Below, one piece after another: positions 30,668-41,790 of a stretch of DNA of 64,000 bases. Location of the stretch: the NCBI GenBank assembly GCA_021166685.1, contig JAJPEU010000009.1, forward strand, positions 61,055 through 125,054, read 5' to 3'. The translations under genes were made by a program, and so were the position numbers. This stretch comes from Sulfurovum sp. Its GTDB lineage: Bacteria; Campylobacterota; Campylobacteria; Campylobacterales; Sulfurovaceae. Position 1 is the stretch's first letter; every line of letters begins with the position of its first letter. The notes under the pieces were generated by a model, which saw only the letters and a list, made by a program, of their open reading frames with translations, was not told the origin of the DNA and made no database searches.

Positions 30668-31798
30668 ATGTTTGAAAATTTATCTTTGCTGCAATTGCAG
30701 CAATATTGGTGGATGATAATCTCTCTGCTTGGAGGATTATTTGTTTTTATGCTGTTTGTACAAGGAGGACAAACTCTTTTAAATGCTCTTTCTGCAAACG
30801 AAACGGAAAAAACGATGATGGTTAACAGTCTAGGAAGAAAATGGGAACTTGGATTTACCACTTTGGTGTTATTTGGCGGAGCACTTTTTGCCGCCTTTCC
30901 TCTTTTTTACAGTACAAGTTTCGGCGGGGCATACTGGGTATGGATGGCAATTCTTTTTTGCTTTATAATTCAAGCCGTTAGCTATGAATACAGAATAAAA
31001 CCAAATAACTTTTTTGGCCAAAAAACCTATGAAATATTTTTGTATATTAACGGGAATATAGGCGTATTTTTGTTAGGTGTTGCCATAAGTACTTTTTTTA
31101 GCGGCAGCGAATTTTTCATAGATGAGAGAAATTTTTCATATTGGCAAAACAGCCTGAGAGGTCTAGAAGCGTTACTGAACCCATTAAATTATTTGCTTGG
31201 GTTTGCTTTGGTTTTTTTGTCAAAAATCTTAGGCGCATTATATTTTATAAACAATATAAATTATCAAGACATACAGCATAGAGCTATCAACTCAATTAAA
31301 TTTAACATGATTGCATTTTTAATATTCTTTCTTGGTTTTCTTGTCTGGGTTTTGACAAAAGACGGTTTCGCTATCAATGAAACTGGTTCAATTTATATAC
31401 AGCCTTTTAAATATTTGTTTAACTTTCTCACTATGCCTATCGTTCTAGCTATGTTTTTGGCGGGTGTTGCTATGGTAATTACAGCAGTTTTTATGACAAT
31501 TCGTTTTAACAAATCTTCCTGCATTAAAACTGGAGGAATGGGCGCAGTATTAGCAGTAACTGCACTGCTATTGAATGTAGGACTCAATAACACCGCCTAC
31601 TATCCTTCTACTTTTGATTTACAAAGCTCTTTAACAATTATGAACAGTTCGGGCAGTCACTATACCTTGAAGGTTATGGGATATGTTTCCTTGATGGTTC
31701 CTTTTGTTTTAGGATACATAGTGTACGCCTGGTATCAAATGGATAAAACAAAAATTACAAAAGAAGAAATTGAAGCGCCTGATGCGCACAATTATTAG
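30668..31798 (+). CDS. cydB: Cytochrome bd ubiquinol oxidase subunit II
   Basis: YWWMIISLLGGLFVFMLFVQGGQTLLNAL; follows cydA; start at ATG 30668. Confidence 0.92.
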   Translation: MFENLSLLQLQQYWWMIISLLGGLFVFMLFVQGGQTLLNALSANETEKTMMVNSLGRKWELGFTTLVLFGGALFAAFPLFYSTSFGGAYWVWMAILFCFIIQAVSYEYRIKPNNFFGQKTYEIFLYINGNIGVFLLGVAISTFFSGSEFFIDERNFSYWQNSLRGLEALLNPLNYLLGFALVFLSKILGALYFINNINYQDIQHRAINSIKFNMIAFLIFFLGFLVWVLTKDGFAINETGSIYIQPFKYLFNFLTMPIVLAMFLAGVAMVITAVFMTIRFNKSSCIKTGGMGAVLAVTALLLNVGLNNTAYYPSTFDLQSSLTIMNSSGSHYTLKVMGYVSLMVPFVLGYIVYAWYQMDKTKITKEEIEAPDAHNY

Positions 31799-31807
31799 GA
31801 GAAAAAG

Positions 31808-31930
31808 ATGGATTATACAGTTTCGTTATTTTGGCTCAGTCTTTGGCCTGCAATCCTATATCTAGGCTATAAAATTTCACTGAAAAATGTAAAAGAACCA
31901 AAAAATGGAAACAATATCTTTAAAAAATGA
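31808..31930 (+). CDS. CydX-like small membrane subunit (40 aa; not in ORF track)
   Basis: RBS TAGGAGAAAAAG; MDYTVSLFWLSLWPAILYLGYKISLKNVKEPKNGNNIFKK*; 9 nt after cydB. Confidence 0.65.
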   Translation: MDYTVSLFWLSLWPAILYLGYKISLKNVKEPKNGNNIFKK

Positions 31931-31994
31931 ATAAAATTTAAAGTACTTGATTGAGATGAAATTACATTTGCGATTAGAATCGGTGAAATGAGTG

Positions 31995-32082
31995 TGGCCG
32001 GGAGAGGGGGATTCGAACCCCCGGAAGTGTTACCTTCGCCGGTTTTCAAGACCGGTGTATTCAACCGCTCTACCATCTCCCG
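31995..32082 (-). tRNA. tRNA-Ser(UGA)
   Basis: CGGGAGA/TCTCCCG-G-CCA; anticodon TGA; long variable arm. Confidence 0.95.
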
Positions 32083-32137
32083 ATGGTTATAAAAAGAATA
32101 AAATTTTATCTTAAAAAGATAAAATTCAGTTTAAAGA

Positions 32138-32211
32138 TGGAGGAGCTACCCGGATTTGAACCGGGGATAGCAGCTTTGCAGGCTGCGGCCTTACCGCTTG
32201 GCGATAGCTCC
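32138..32211 (-). tRNA. tRNA-Cys(GCA)
   Basis: GGAGCTA...GCAGC-CTGCAAA-GCTGC...TAGCTCC-T-CCA. Confidence 0.95.
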
Positions 32212-32216
32212 AAAGG

Positions 32217-32305
32217 TGGTGCCCGGAGCCGGACTCGAACCGGCACAGCTGCAATAGCCGGGGGATTTTAAGTCCCCTGTGTCTACCGATTTCACCATCC
32301 GGGCA
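32217..32305 (-). tRNA. tRNA-Leu(UAA)
   Basis: TGCCCGG...GGGGA-CTTAAAA-TCCCC...CCGGGCA-CCA. Confidence 0.95.
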
Positions 32306-32425
32306 TCATAGAAACACCATTTAAACAATTATAAATTTATACATTTCTAGTCTCTTCTGACTTGCAATGAATTCAGTAAGATTAATCGATTGTGATCCGT
32401 TTCTCATCAAGAGGATTTTTATTTA

Positions 32426-32500
32426 TGGAGCGGGCGAACGGATTCGAACCGTCGACCCTAACCTTGGCAAGGTTATGCTCTACCCCTGAGCTACGCCCGC
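32426..32500 (-). tRNA. tRNA-Gly(GCC)
   Basis: GCGGGCG...TAACC-TTGCCAA-GGTTA...CGCCCGC-T-CCA. Confidence 0.95.
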
Positions 32501-32673
32501 ACCCCAACAACCATTCAAAAAGAGTTTAATCCGAAAATGGAATGAGATTATAGCTAAAAAATATTTTAATGTAAAGAGAAAACCATGCTTTTATGACAAA
32601 AAAATAATTTATTCTGCTCTTTTTGAGTACGAAAGTGCTATAATCATTCAAATTATCTTAAAGGTTCTTAACA

Positions 32674-34362
32674 ATGAGAAGTGATGAAATAAAACAGGGG
32701 TTCAATAGAGCCCCCCACAGAAGCTTGCTTCGTGCTACAGGATTGAAAGATGAAGATTTTAGCAAACCGTTTATCGGTGTGGCAAACTCTTTTATCGAAA
32801 TTATCCCCGGACATTTTTTTCTCAACAAGGTGTCAGAAATCATCAAAGCAGAGATACGCGCAAACGGCTGCATTCCTTTTGAATTCAACACTATTGGAGT
32901 TGATGATGGAATTGCAATGGGACATGATGGTATGCTCTACTCTCTTCCAAGCCGTGAACTTATTGCCAACTCCATAGAGACAGTAATGAATGCTCACAAG
33001 CTTGATGCAATGATTGCCATTCCCAACTGCGATAAAATCGTTCCGGGCATGATTATGGGTGCGCTGCGCGTAAATGTACCAACAATATTTGTATCTGGCG
33101 GGCCAATGCAAAAAGGATACACAAAGGATGGAATGCCTATCGACCTTGCTTTTGCCTTTGAAGCAGTTGGAAGGCATGAAACAGGTGAAATTACCGATGA
33201 AGAGCTTTATGATATCGAATGCCATGCGTGTCCAAGCGGCGGCTCATGTTCTGGAATGTTTACAGCCAACTCCATGAATACACTCATGGAAGCAATGGGA
33301 ATAGCGCTTCCCGGAAACGGAACCATTCTTGCTTTGACTCCCGAAAGAACAGAGCTTTACAAAAAAGCAGCTCGCCGTATCTGTGAAATAGCTAAATCCG
33401 AACAAGCAGAACGTGAAAAATATAAACTTAGAAACATTCTTAATGAAAATGCTGTACGCAATGCATTTGCTGTGGATATGGCAATGGGAGGAAGTTCTAA
33501 TACTGTTTTGCATATGCTGGCCATAGCAAAAGAAGCTGAGGTGAACTTCAATCTTGAAGATGTAAACGCCATAAGCAAGCGGGTTTCTCATATAGCAAAA
33601 ATCTCTCCTTCTTTAACAACAGTACACATGGAGGATATCAATAAAGCCGGTGGAGTCAATGCCGTCATGCATGAGATGATGAAGCGTGGAGATCATGTTC
33701 TTATTGATAACCTTACTATTACGGGCGAAAGTTTGTATAAAAAAATAGCGGGTGCTGAAATTTTAGATACCACTATAATTCACACTATAGACAATCCCTA
33801 CTCAGAAGTTGGCGGGCTTGCCATACTTTATGGAAATCTTGCCGAACAGGGAGCTGTTATCAAAACGGCGGGCATCACAGGAAGTAGGGTTTTTACTGGT
33901 TCTGCGGTATGTTTTAATTCCCAAGATGAAGCTATCGAAGGTATTCTCAAGGGAAAAGTAAAAGCCGGAAACGTAGTTGTTATTCGCTACGAAGGCCCCA
34001 AAGGCGGCCCGGGAATGCAAGAGATGCTAAGCCCGACAAGCCTTATTATGGGGATGGGGCTTGGCGATAAAGTTGCATTGGTTACCGACGGAAGATTTTC
34101 CGGTGCAACCAGAGGTGCAAGCATTGGGCATGTCAGCCCTGAAGCCGCCGAGGGTGGTTTGATCGGATTGCTTCAGGATGGTGATGAAATTTTTATTGAT
34201 GTGGACAATTATATACTGGAAGCAAAACTTACCTTTGAGGAAATAGCAGAAAGAAGAGATCGTTTTAAACCTATCGTTAAACCTCTTGCAAGCAAATGGC
34301 TCAAACAATATAGAGCTCTAGTTACCAATGCCAGCTCCGGGGCTGTTTTGGAAACAGAATAA
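32674..34362 (+). CDS. ilvD: Dihydroxy-acid dehydratase
   Basis: [29 protein letters not shown]...[24 protein letters not shown]. Confidence 0.97.
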   Translation: MRSDEIKQGFNRAPHRSLLRATGLKDEDFSKPFIGVANSFIEIIPGHFFLNKVSEIIKAEIRANGCIPFEFNTIGVDDGIAMGHDGMLYSLPSRELIANSIETVMNAHKLDAMIAIPNCDKIVPGMIMGALRVNVPTIFVSGGPMQKGYTKDGMPIDLAFAFEAVGRHETGEITDEELYDIECHACPSGGSCSGMFTANSMNTLMEAMGIALPGNGTILALTPERTELYKKAARRICEIAKSEQAEREKYKLRNILNENAVRNAFAVDMAMGGSSNTVLHMLAIAKEAEVNFNLEDVNAISKRVSHIAKISPSLTTVHMEDINKAGGVNAVMHEMMKRGDHVLIDNLTITGESLYKKIAGAEILDTTIIHTIDNPYSEVGGLAILYGNLAEQGAVIKTAGITGSRVFTGSAVCFNSQDEAIEGILKGKVKAGNVVVIRYEGPKGGPGMQEMLSPTSLIMGMGLGDKVALVTDGRFSGATRGASIGHVSPEAAEGGLIGLLQDGDEIFIDVDNYILEAKLTFEEIAERRDRFKPIVKPLASKWLKQYRALVTNASSGAVLETE

Positions 34363-34369
34363 AACAAAG

Positions 34370-34398
34370 CAAAGACTCTCGTTTTTAGAGGGCCTTTG
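34370..34398. terminator. Hairpin between convergent ilvD and NlpC/P60 gene
   Basis: CAAAGaCTCT-cgttttt-AGAGggcCTTTG. Confidence 0.5.
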
Positions 34399-34422
34399 GA
34401 GGAAAATATAATTTAGAAAATT

Positions 34423-35466
34423 TTAGAGGGATGTTGAAGTTGGAGGAGTAACTCTTCTTGCGACTTTAAATCTTTCGTTATAAAAAGATTTTGATAAATC
34501 AGTTATAACCACTTTATTTTTAGCTGAACTCGCATGGATGAATTTACCATCCCCGATATAAATACCTACATGATTAACATATCCTTTGCGACTTTTGGAT
34601 GTATCAAAAAATACAAGATCGCCTTTGCGCAACTCTTTTTTGCTTACAGGTTTGCCCACTTTGGACTGTGCTATCGCTCTTCTTGGAAGGCTGATGCCAT
34701 TTTTCTTATATACATAAGTCGTCAAACCTGAACAATCAAAAGTATCTCTATTTCCTGTTGCGCCCCAAACATATTTTTTTCCCAATTTTTGCTTTGCCAA
34801 AGAAGTAATTCTTGTAGGCTCAACATTGCAAATATTTTCGGATTTGGTTTTTGTAGTTTTTGTAGATAATTTTTGATTATTTTTTTGAGTATGCTTGCTT
34901 TCCAACGGAGCCGCATGGGAAATAAGAGCTGTTTTAAGGGCCTTATTTGACTGATCATTTTTTGCCGCCAATGTTTTTATTGTTTTTTTATTTTCTTTGT
35001 TTGGCTTAGTCGTTTTGGAGGCAACCTGAATTATTTTTTGATTGCTGTTTTGAATATTTGTTTTTTGGGGCACCTGTATCATTCTGCCGAGCTTAAGTGT
35101 TTCTCCGCTTTTAATGCCGTTTACACTCCTTATCTCATTGACGGTTGTGTGGTATTTGCGGGCTATAGCAAAAAGGGTATCCCCTTGGCAAATAATATGT
35201 GCTGTAGATTTTACACTACTTTTTTGTGCTATTTTTTTGCTTATTTTAGTGTTCGATGGCACTTTTAATACGTTGCCGAGCTTAAGAATTTCTCCCTTCT
35301 TGATGCTATTGGCCTTTTGGAGTTCTGCAACACTGGTATCATACTTTTTAGCTATTGTATAAAGAGAGTCGCCACTTTTTATAGTATGGTTAATTAATTT
35401 TCCAGATGCATAAATTGTTGTAGTTGAGAGAGACATTGCAAGCAATAGTGTATAAAATTTCTTCAA
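34423..35466 (-). CDS. LysM-LysM-NlpC/P60 cell wall hydrolase
   Basis: Two LysM (KSGDSLYTIAKKYDTSVAELQKAN; CQGDTLFAIARKYHTTVNEIRSVNGI) then GKKYVWGATGNRDTFDCSGLTTYVY...HVGIYIGDGKFIHASS. Confidence 0.93.
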   Translation of the reverse strand: MKKFYTLLLAMSLSTTTIYASGKLINHTIKSGDSLYTIAKKYDTSVAELQKANSIKKGEILKLGNVLKVPSNTKISKKIAQKSSVKSTAHIICQGDTLFAIARKYHTTVNEIRSVNGIKSGETLKLGRMIQVPQKTNIQNSNQKIIQVASKTTKPNKENKKTIKTLAAKNDQSNKALKTALISHAAPLESKHTQKNNQKLSTKTTKTKSENICNVEPTRITSLAKQKLGKKYVWGATGNRDTFDCSGLTTYVYKKNGISLPRRAIAQSKVGKPVSKKELRKGDLVFFDTSKSRKGYVNHVGIYIGDGKFIHASSAKNKVVITDLSKSFYNERFKVARRVTPPTSTSL

Positions 35467-35748
35467 AAATACTCCTTCTTGTTAGACTTTTAATTTCAGA
35501 ATGATGACATATGTCAAAAACGTTCTACCATTCTAACGACTTTAAATTAACAAAAAATGAACATTGGTTGAATTTTAACTTAAATGCTCTATGGCCTTCA
35601 ATCGTCATTTAAACAATCAACAAACCGAACACTATTAGTCTCCTTGTGCTCTTGCTTGCATTTGTTTCAAAACAGCTATTTCACATTTTGTCCACGAATC
35701 ATTGTATAATAATCATAAATTGTTTATAAAAATAAAAGAGGGTGAATT

Positions 35749-36237
35749 ATGAAACGTATATTGATTTCAGGTATTGTACTTCTTGCATTAAGCGGATGCC
35801 AAGACAGCAAAGAAGAACAGGCTCGACATGATGCAATAATTGCACAAGAAGCCAGAGAACAACTGCTGGAGGAACTTAAAGCCAAAGAAACTGCAGAACA
35901 AAAAGCCAAAGAAGAGAAAGAAAAAGATTCAAAACTTTCACAGATGGGTGTCACGATAGACAAAGGTGTACTGACTGTCGACACCAACAAAACTAAAGGT
36001 TTTTTTCAGGATTTGGGCAATAAGCTGGAAAATAAAATGAAAACGATAAGCAAAGATCTTGACGATGGCACACTTAACGAAAAAGAGGCGGGCATAGAGC
36101 TCAATAAAACACATATCAATATTGATCTTAATAAAACTAAGAGTTTTCTTGATGATTGGAGTGTAAAAATGCAGGCACTCATAAAAGAGTTGAACACCAT
36201 AATAAAAGAGCTTGACGAAAAAGCCGACAATGAATAA
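35749..36237 (+). CDS. Putative lipoprotein with coiled coil
   Basis: MKRILISGIVLLALSGCQDSKEEQARHD lipobox. Confidence 0.65.
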   Translation: MKRILISGIVLLALSGCQDSKEEQARHDAIIAQEAREQLLEELKAKETAEQKAKEEKEKDSKLSQMGVTIDKGVLTVDTNKTKGFFQDLGNKLENKMKTISKDLDDGTLNEKEAGIELNKTHINIDLNKTKSFLDDWSVKMQALIKELNTIIKELDEKADNE

Positions 36238-36287
36238 ATGAAGTTTAAAAGATTTATTTGATTGGGGTTGGCGAAAAATAAATAAAT

Positions 36288-36311
36288 GAAGTACGCCAAG
36301 GGCGTAACTTC
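36288..36311 (-). terminator. Terminator of thrS-infC-rpmI-rplT cluster
   Basis: Minus strand GAAGTTACGCC-CTT-GGCGTACTTC followed by ATTTATTTATTTTTC. Confidence 0.6.
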
Positions 36312-36321
36312 TAAACAAAAA

Positions 36322-36678
36322 TTATTTTGCCAGTGCCGCTTTTGAGGCAGTAGCTAGTTTTGTGAAGGCTTCAGGTGCATTCATTGCCATGTCCGCAAGA
36401 ATTTTTCTATCAAGTTCAATATTTGCAAGTTTAAGACCATGCATAAATCTTGAATAATTCAAGTCGTTTAATCTTGCAGCTGCATTTATACGAATGATCC
36501 AAAGTCTTCTGAAATCTCTTTTTTTCTGTCTTCTGTCTCTGTAAGCATATACCAATGAACGCTCGAGTTGCTCTTTCGCTTTTCTGAAGTGTTTTCTTCT
36601 TCCGCTATAGAATCCTCTTGCTTGTTTTAATAATCTTTTATGTCTTCTGTGTCTAACGACACCTGTTTTTACTCTCAT
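36322..36678 (-). CDS. rplT: 50S ribosomal protein L20
   Basis: [37 protein letters not shown]. Confidence 0.98.
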   Translation of the reverse strand: MRVKTGVVRHRRHKRLLKQARGFYSGRRKHFRKAKEQLERSLVYAYRDRRQKKRDFRRLWIIRINAAARLNDLNYSRFMHGLKLANIELDRKILADMAMNAPEAFTKLATASKAALAK

Positions 36679-36785
36679 GGTTTTCCTTTACCTTATCTTG
36701 TACCCTTATCGGGTTTTAGTAGGTGTCAAACATGTTCGTTTGAACTTGCCTCATTATTGAGGGAATACTACTTTGCAGGATTAAC

Positions 36786-36977
36786 TTAGTTAATCATCTC
36801 TTTGATGTTTTTAGCATCAACACTATCAACATGCTTAGGGCTTCTCATACTTCTGTGGTGTTTACCATCCACTTTAGTAAGGATGTGGCTTCTAAATGCC
36901 GTTCCTCTTTTGATTTTGCCGCTTTTTTTAATTTTAAAACGCTTTACGGCGCCTTTAACGCTTTTCATTTTAGGCAT
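36786..36977 (-). CDS. rpmI: 50S ribosomal protein L35
   Basis: [51 protein letters not shown]. Confidence 0.97.
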   Translation of the reverse strand: MPKMKSVKGAVKRFKIKKSGKIKRGTAFRSHILTKVDGKHHRSMRSPKHVDSVDAKNIKEMIN

Positions 36978-37223
36978 ATGCTTACTCCCTATTGAATTTT
37001 TTCTATACTTAACAGAAAATGGGACGCAATTATACCCAAATATTCTAAAATATTTCTAAAAATTTTTGTTCCTCTGCGATCTTGTCCCAATACAATTAAA
37101 TGAAACAAACATTACAAAAAGAAAGTTCAGTCGATTTTATCGGCTAAAATCGATTTATTTGGAAAGAAAAGTAATTTTGAGCTGCCTGTACTGCAAGCAA
37201 CCCACAAAATCATTCACTAAAAG

Positions 37224-37772
37224 TTATTTTTTGAGCGGTGTGACATACATATTGATATAGCGGCCTTCTTGGTGGGCATCCTTCTCCAGATGTCCAACAT
37301 CTTGGAGCATTGGCCATACACGCTGCAATACTTCGATGCCCCACTCTGGATTTGCCATTTCTCGTCCTCGCAGAAATACACGAAGCTTCACATGCTTCCC
37401 GTCTTCCAGAAACTCTCTGGCATGCTTCACTTTATAATTAATATCGTTTTCTGCTATTTTACAAGAAAATTTAACCTCTTTAACTTCAATTTTTTTCTGG
37501 TTCTTTTTGGCTTCTTTTTTCTTTTTTTCGACTTCGTACTTATGCTTTCCGTAATCCATCACTTTAGCAACAGGAGGTTTGGCATCCGGAGAAACAAGCA
37601 CCAAATCTAATCCTTTGGCTTCGGCAATACTAAGCGCTTCGACCTTAGGAATGATCCCGTATTGTTCGCCATCATCACCCAGTACTCTAAGCTCTGTTGC
37701 TCTGATTTCGTCATTCATGATGACGTCATCCCCTTTTTTTCTACCTCTGCTTCTATCGTTTTGTTTGCTCAA
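37224..37772 (-). CDS. infC: Translation initiation factor IF-3
   Basis: [61 protein letters not shown] start overlaps thrS TGA. Confidence 0.96.
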   Translation of the reverse strand: MSKQNDRSRGRKKGDDVIMNDEIRATELRVLGDDGEQYGIIPKVEALSIAEAKGLDLVLVSPDAKPPVAKVMDYGKHKYEVEKKKKEAKKNQKKIEVKEVKFSCKIAENDINYKVKHAREFLEDGKHVKLRVFLRGREMANPEWGIEVLQRVWPMLQDVGHLEKDAHQEGRYINMYVTPLKK

Positions 37773-39625
37773 ATTTTACCTTCTTGAAGTTGTTGTTTTA
37801 ATTTTACCATAAATTCGTCTTGTGTAAGATTATATTGTTCTTTAGCTCTTCTGTCGCGTATTGCAACCGTCTGCGTGCTTACTTCTTCATCGCCAACAAC
37901 TACCACATATGGCACTCTTTGCTTTTCTGCAGTACGAATACGTTTATTAAGCGAATCATTTTTATCGGATACTTCCGCATCTATTCCCTCCAGCATCAAT
38001 ACCTGCTTAAGAGTGTTTGCGTAGGCGGCATGACTTTGTGCAATCGGTACAAATATTACTTGTGTTGGTGCAAGAAAAAATGGGAATTCTCCGGCATAAT
38101 GTTCAGTCAAAATAGCAATGAATCTTTCAAATGAACCAAGGATTGCTCTATGTATCATTACCGGCTGTCTTCTGGTATTGTCCTCCGCAACATACTCTAC
38201 ATCAAAACGCTGTGGCAAATTAAAATCAACCTGAATCGTTCCGCACTGCCATTTTCGACCAAGTGCATCGGTAATCTTCACGTCTATTTTTGGACCATAA
38301 AATGCGCCGCCTCCCTCATCTATCGTATAAGGCAAACTGTTCCCATCAAGGGCATCTTTTAATCCTTGTGTTGCCAATTCCCAAACGCTATCTTCTCCAA
38401 TAGCCTTGTCTGGTTTTGTTGCGATTTCCATCGTATAATTAAATCCGAACAGTTTCATGACGGCATCCACAAACTCTACCACATCAAGGACTACACTGCT
38501 AATCTGCTCCGGCGTACAGAAAATATGTGCATCATCTTGTGTGAACTCACGAACTCTGAGCAGACCATGCAATACCCCTGATTTTTCATGTCTGTGTACA
38601 ACGCCATACTCATAAAATTTTAATGGGAGATCGCGATAGCTTTTTTGTGTCTGTTTAAAGATCTGAATGTGGCCGATACAGTTCATCGGTTTAATGCCGT
38701 ATTCTTGCTCATCAATGTTTGTCAAATACATGTTTTCGCCATAACAAGCATAATGACCTGATGTTCTCCACATATCAGACTTGAGTATCTCAGGACCGCG
38801 TACAGGCTGATACCCTCTGATGCGGTGCGCCCTATGAAGGATCTCCTCCAATTTCACTCTCAACTTTGCACCTTGCGGCATCCAAAACGGCAATCCTGCA
38901 CCTGCCTCATCATTAAACATGAAAAGTTCCATTTCTGTGCCTATTTTTCGATGATCACGCTTTTTTGCCTCTTCAAGCATTGTCATATGGGCATTAAGGG
39001 ATTCTTTATCCGCAAAAGCAATTCCATAGATACGTGTCAGCATCTCTGCCTTTTCATCCCCGCCAAGATATGCTCCTGCGACACGGGTCAGTTTAAAATT
39101 ATTAAGAAATCTTAATGAAGGAACATGCGGCCCCCGACAAAGATCCTCAAATTCTCCCTGCTTGTAGATGCTAACCACATCGTCTGGAATGCGAGAAAGT
39201 ACCGCCAGCTTCAGATCGTCATTTGCAAACTTTTCAAGTGCCTCTTCTTTGCTTATTGTATATTTTTCAATACTGTATTTTTTCTTGATGAGTTCTTTCA
39301 TCTTTTTTTCAATAGCTTTAAGATCCTCTTCTCCTATTTTTTCGGTCACCCTAAAATCATAGTAAAATCCTTCATTCACTACAGGCCCCACAAAGAATTG
39401 GGAGTTAGGATAAAGTTCAGTGATTGCTTGCGCCATAAGATGTGCGGTTGAATGTCGAATAATCTCAAGTGCCTCTTGACTGTTGTCGAATTCTATGGAG
39501 GTAGCTCCGCAAGATCCTTGCGCGGTTTGTGTATCTATAATGTTACCCTGATCATCAATGTAACCGATAATATTTTCGCTCAAAATAAACCTTTTATCAT
39601 ATTTGTTTTTAACATAATGTTTCAA
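37769..39625 (-). CDS. thrS: Threonyl-tRNA synthetase
   Basis: [35 protein letters not shown]...[29 protein letters not shown]. Confidence 0.97.
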   Translation of the reverse strand: MKHYVKNKYDKRFILSENIIGYIDDQGNIIDTQTAQGSCGATSIEFDNSQEALEIIRHSTAHLMAQAITELYPNSQFFVGPVVNEGFYYDFRVTEKIGEEDLKAIEKKMKELIKKKYSIEKYTISKEEALEKFANDDLKLAVLSRIPDDVVSIYKQGEFEDLCRGPHVPSLRFLNNFKLTRVAGAYLGGDEKAEMLTRIYGIAFADKESLNAHMTMLEEAKKRDHRKIGTEMELFMFNDEAGAGLPFWMPQGAKLRVKLEEILHRAHRIRGYQPVRGPEILKSDMWRTSGHYACYGENMYLTNIDEQEYGIKPMNCIGHIQIFKQTQKSYRDLPLKFYEYGVVHRHEKSGVLHGLLRVREFTQDDAHIFCTPEQISSVVLDVVEFVDAVMKLFGFNYTMEIATKPDKAIGEDSVWELATQGLKDALDGNSLPYTIDEGGGAFYGPKIDVKITDALGRKWQCGTIQVDFNLPQRFDVEYVAEDNTRRQPVMIHRAILGSFERFIAILTEHYAGEFPFFLAPTQVIFVPIAQSHAAYANTLKQVLMLEGIDAEVSDKNDSLNKRIRTAEKQRVPYVVVVGDEEVSTQTVAIRDRRAKEQYNLTQDEFMVKLKQQLQEGKI

Positions 39626-39673
39626 AATGGGGTAATTATAGCTAAAAGTTTGATAGAAATAAATTAAACGTAG

Positions 39674-39750
39674 TGGTGATCACGATTGGACTCGAACCAA
39701 CGACCCCTACCATGTCAAGGTAGTGCTCTACCAACTGAGCTACGCGATCA
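39674..39750 (-). tRNA. tRNA-Val(GAC)
   Basis: TGATCGC...CTACC-TTGACAT-GGTAG...GTGATCA-CCA. Confidence 0.94.
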
Positions 39751-39782
39751 AGATACAAGATGGCATTATGCCAAAGATATCC

Positions 39783-40421
39783 TTAATTTTTGCACACCCA
39801 GGCACTCTCCTTGCAAAGCTTATCTAGATATTCACCCGCCTCGCTTTTTCCGCTTTCTAATGCCTTTTTAAAATTTTCATACGCTTTCATTTTATCATGA
39901 GTCATGCCTTCTCCCCATGCATACATAATGGCAACATTCATTTGCGCGCTGCCGTCCCCCATTTGTGCACCCTTCTGGAAAAGCTCAAATGCTTTTTGTG
40001 AATCTTTTTTTACGCCTCTGCCTTCTAAATAAAATGAAGCAAGATTATTATAAGCCTCTTTAAGCCCACCTTCAACTGCTTTTTCATACCAATATTTAGC
40101 TTTTTCGTCTGCATGAGCATCATTTATTATGCGCTCATGATAGAGTTGTGCAAGATTGTATTGTGCCGATGCATTGCCCTGTAGGGCAGATTTCTCATAC
40201 CATCTCATTGCCTGAGAAACATCTGATTTTACTCCTTTGCCGTTGGCATAAATCAGGCCTACATTATACTGGGCTTTAGCATCTCCTTGTTTTGCCAAAA
40301 CAAAAAAAGCATTCAGGGCCTTAATAACATTTCCTTTTTTATAGTCTGAAACTGCCTGCTCAAAGTCACCGGAAAACAAACTTATCGTTGCAACGGTTAA
40401 AATAATAAGTATTTTTTTCAT
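39783..40421 (-). CDS. Sel1-repeat/TPR protein
   Basis: DAKAQYNVGLIYANGKGVKSDVSQAMRWYEKSALQGNASAQYNLAQLY repeats; signal peptide. Confidence 0.88.
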   Translation of the reverse strand: MKKILIILTVATISLFSGDFEQAVSDYKKGNVIKALNAFFVLAKQGDAKAQYNVGLIYANGKGVKSDVSQAMRWYEKSALQGNASAQYNLAQLYHERIINDAHADEKAKYWYEKAVEGGLKEAYNNLASFYLEGRGVKKDSQKAFELFQKGAQMGDGSAQMNVAIMYAWGEGMTHDKMKAYENFKKALESGKSEAGEYLDKLCKESAWVCKN

Positions 40422-40452
40422 TTTGCCCTATTCTTCAAATACAATCATCGTC

Positions 40453-41199
40453 TCATATTAAGGTCTCTGCAACAAATATTTTTGTCACCTTTCCCCCAAA
40501 ACGATAAACACCATTTTCATAACTCACATAAAGCTCATCACCGCTTTTGGGATGTGCTTTTACTTGGTCGGGCACCTTGCCCTCTTTGTGGTTCCGTATA
40601 AAACATGCAACCATACCTGTCCCACAAGCCAGGGTCTCGTCCTCTACTCCTCGCTCATAAGTGCGCACATACATAGTATCGCCATCCACACTACAGATAT
40701 TAACGTTACAATCATATTTTTGACGCAAAGTTCGAGCCTGTTCGATATCAAAAATATCGATATTCTCACGAATGGCAACCAGGTGCGGAACTCCTGAATT
40801 AATTAGCCACCATATTTCACCATACTCCAAAATATCTTCTCGGAGTATTTGAGGCTCAACCATGTCGCTTACGACATAAAGTCCATTAATTGTTGCACGA
40901 ATAACGCCTGCTCCCGTTAGAAATTCGGCTTTATTATCTTTAGAAATACCTTTTTCATGCGCAAAATGCGCTACACAGCGAGAAGCATTTCCGCACATAT
41001 CCGCACGGCTTCCGTCTGCATTATAAAATTCCCACTCAAAATCATATTCAGGATGAGGCAGCACGACAACCATTCCATCTGCCCCAACGCCGTTTTGCCT
41101 GTGACATAGTTTTTTGGCCAATTGACTTCTGTCTGCTTTTTCCTGTGCTATAAAAATAATAAAGTCATTGCCGTTGCCTGAATATTTAGTCACTGTCAT
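40453..41199 (-). CDS. dapF: Diaminopimelate epimerase
   Basis: KYSGNGNDFIIF, NADGSRADMCGNASRC, YERGVEDETLACGTGMVAC. Confidence 0.95.
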   Translation of the reverse strand: MTVTKYSGNGNDFIIFIAQEKADRSQLAKKLCHRQNGVGADGMVVVLPHPEYDFEWEFYNADGSRADMCGNASRCVAHFAHEKGISKDNKAEFLTGAGVIRATINGLYVVSDMVEPQILREDILEYGEIWWLINSGVPHLVAIRENIDIFDIEQARTLRQKYDCNVNICSVDGDTMYVRTYERGVEDETLACGTGMVACFIRNHKEGKVPDQVKAHPKSGDELYVSYENGVYRFGGKVTKIFVAETLI

Positions 41200-41789
41200 G
41201 AAAAATCCTTTAAAATAGCTTCTTTGGCGCGTTCACACTCATGCTGCAACTGTCTCAAGTCACCACTGTTGTCAATAACATATATGGCTTTTTTGCGCTT
41301 CTCTTCTATACTCATTTGAGAATCTATGCGATTGCTTGCTTCTATTTGATTATATTTATCTCTTTGCATCAATCTCTGCAATTGCTGCTCTCTTGTTGTG
41401 TAAACTACAAGGGATTTTTCTATAGGATAACGGCCGCCTTCAAAAAAAAGCGGGATATCTATGATATAGGGTCTTTGGAATTGCTCTTCTATGTGTGCTT
41501 GTTGCTCTATCTCCTGATAAATAAGAGGATGCAAAAGGGACTCAAGTGCTTTACGTCTTGCGCTGTCTGCAAACACAATACTCCCCAACTTCTTTCTGTC
41601 TACCTTATTGTTAAGAACCAAATCCTTCCCAAACATTTCCGCAATTCCTAAGTGCTGCTCGTCCAATATTTTATGTGCTATCTTATCTGCATCAATAAAA
41701 CGAAATCCATACAAAGAAAGGATGATGGTTGCAGAACTCTTTCCTGTAGCAATTCCTCCTGTCAGTGCAATGGCGTATTTGAATGACAT
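41196..41789 (-). CDS. coaE: Dephospho-CoA kinase
   Basis: YAIALTGGIATGKSSATIILSLYGFRFIDADKIAHKIL. Confidence 0.95.
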   Translation of the reverse strand: MSFKYAIALTGGIATGKSSATIILSLYGFRFIDADKIAHKILDEQHLGIAEMFGKDLVLNNKVDRKKLGSIVFADSARRKALESLLHPLIYQEIEQQAHIEEQFQRPYIIDIPLFFEGGRYPIEKSLVVYTTREQQLQRLMQRDKYNQIEASNRIDSQMSIEEKRKKAIYVIDNSGDLRQLQHECERAKEAILKDFS

Positions 41790-41790
41790 A

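Noticed and set aside
31867-32076. ORF MVERLNTPVLKTGEGNTSGGSNPPLPA (minus)
   Set aside because: Translation of the tRNA-Ser(UGA) gene, not a protein.
32083-32271. ORF MEELPGFEPGIAALQAAALPLGDSSKGGARSRTRTGT (plus)
   Set aside because: Antisense translation of tRNA-Cys and tRNA-Leu genes.
36233-36292. 12-bp direct repeat AATAAATGAAGT (36233 and 36281)
   Set aside because: Short AT-rich repeat next to a terminator; no other mobile-element hallmark.
39686-39871. ORF MDSNQRPLPCQGSALPTELRDQDT (plus)
   Set aside because: Antisense translation across tRNA-Val.
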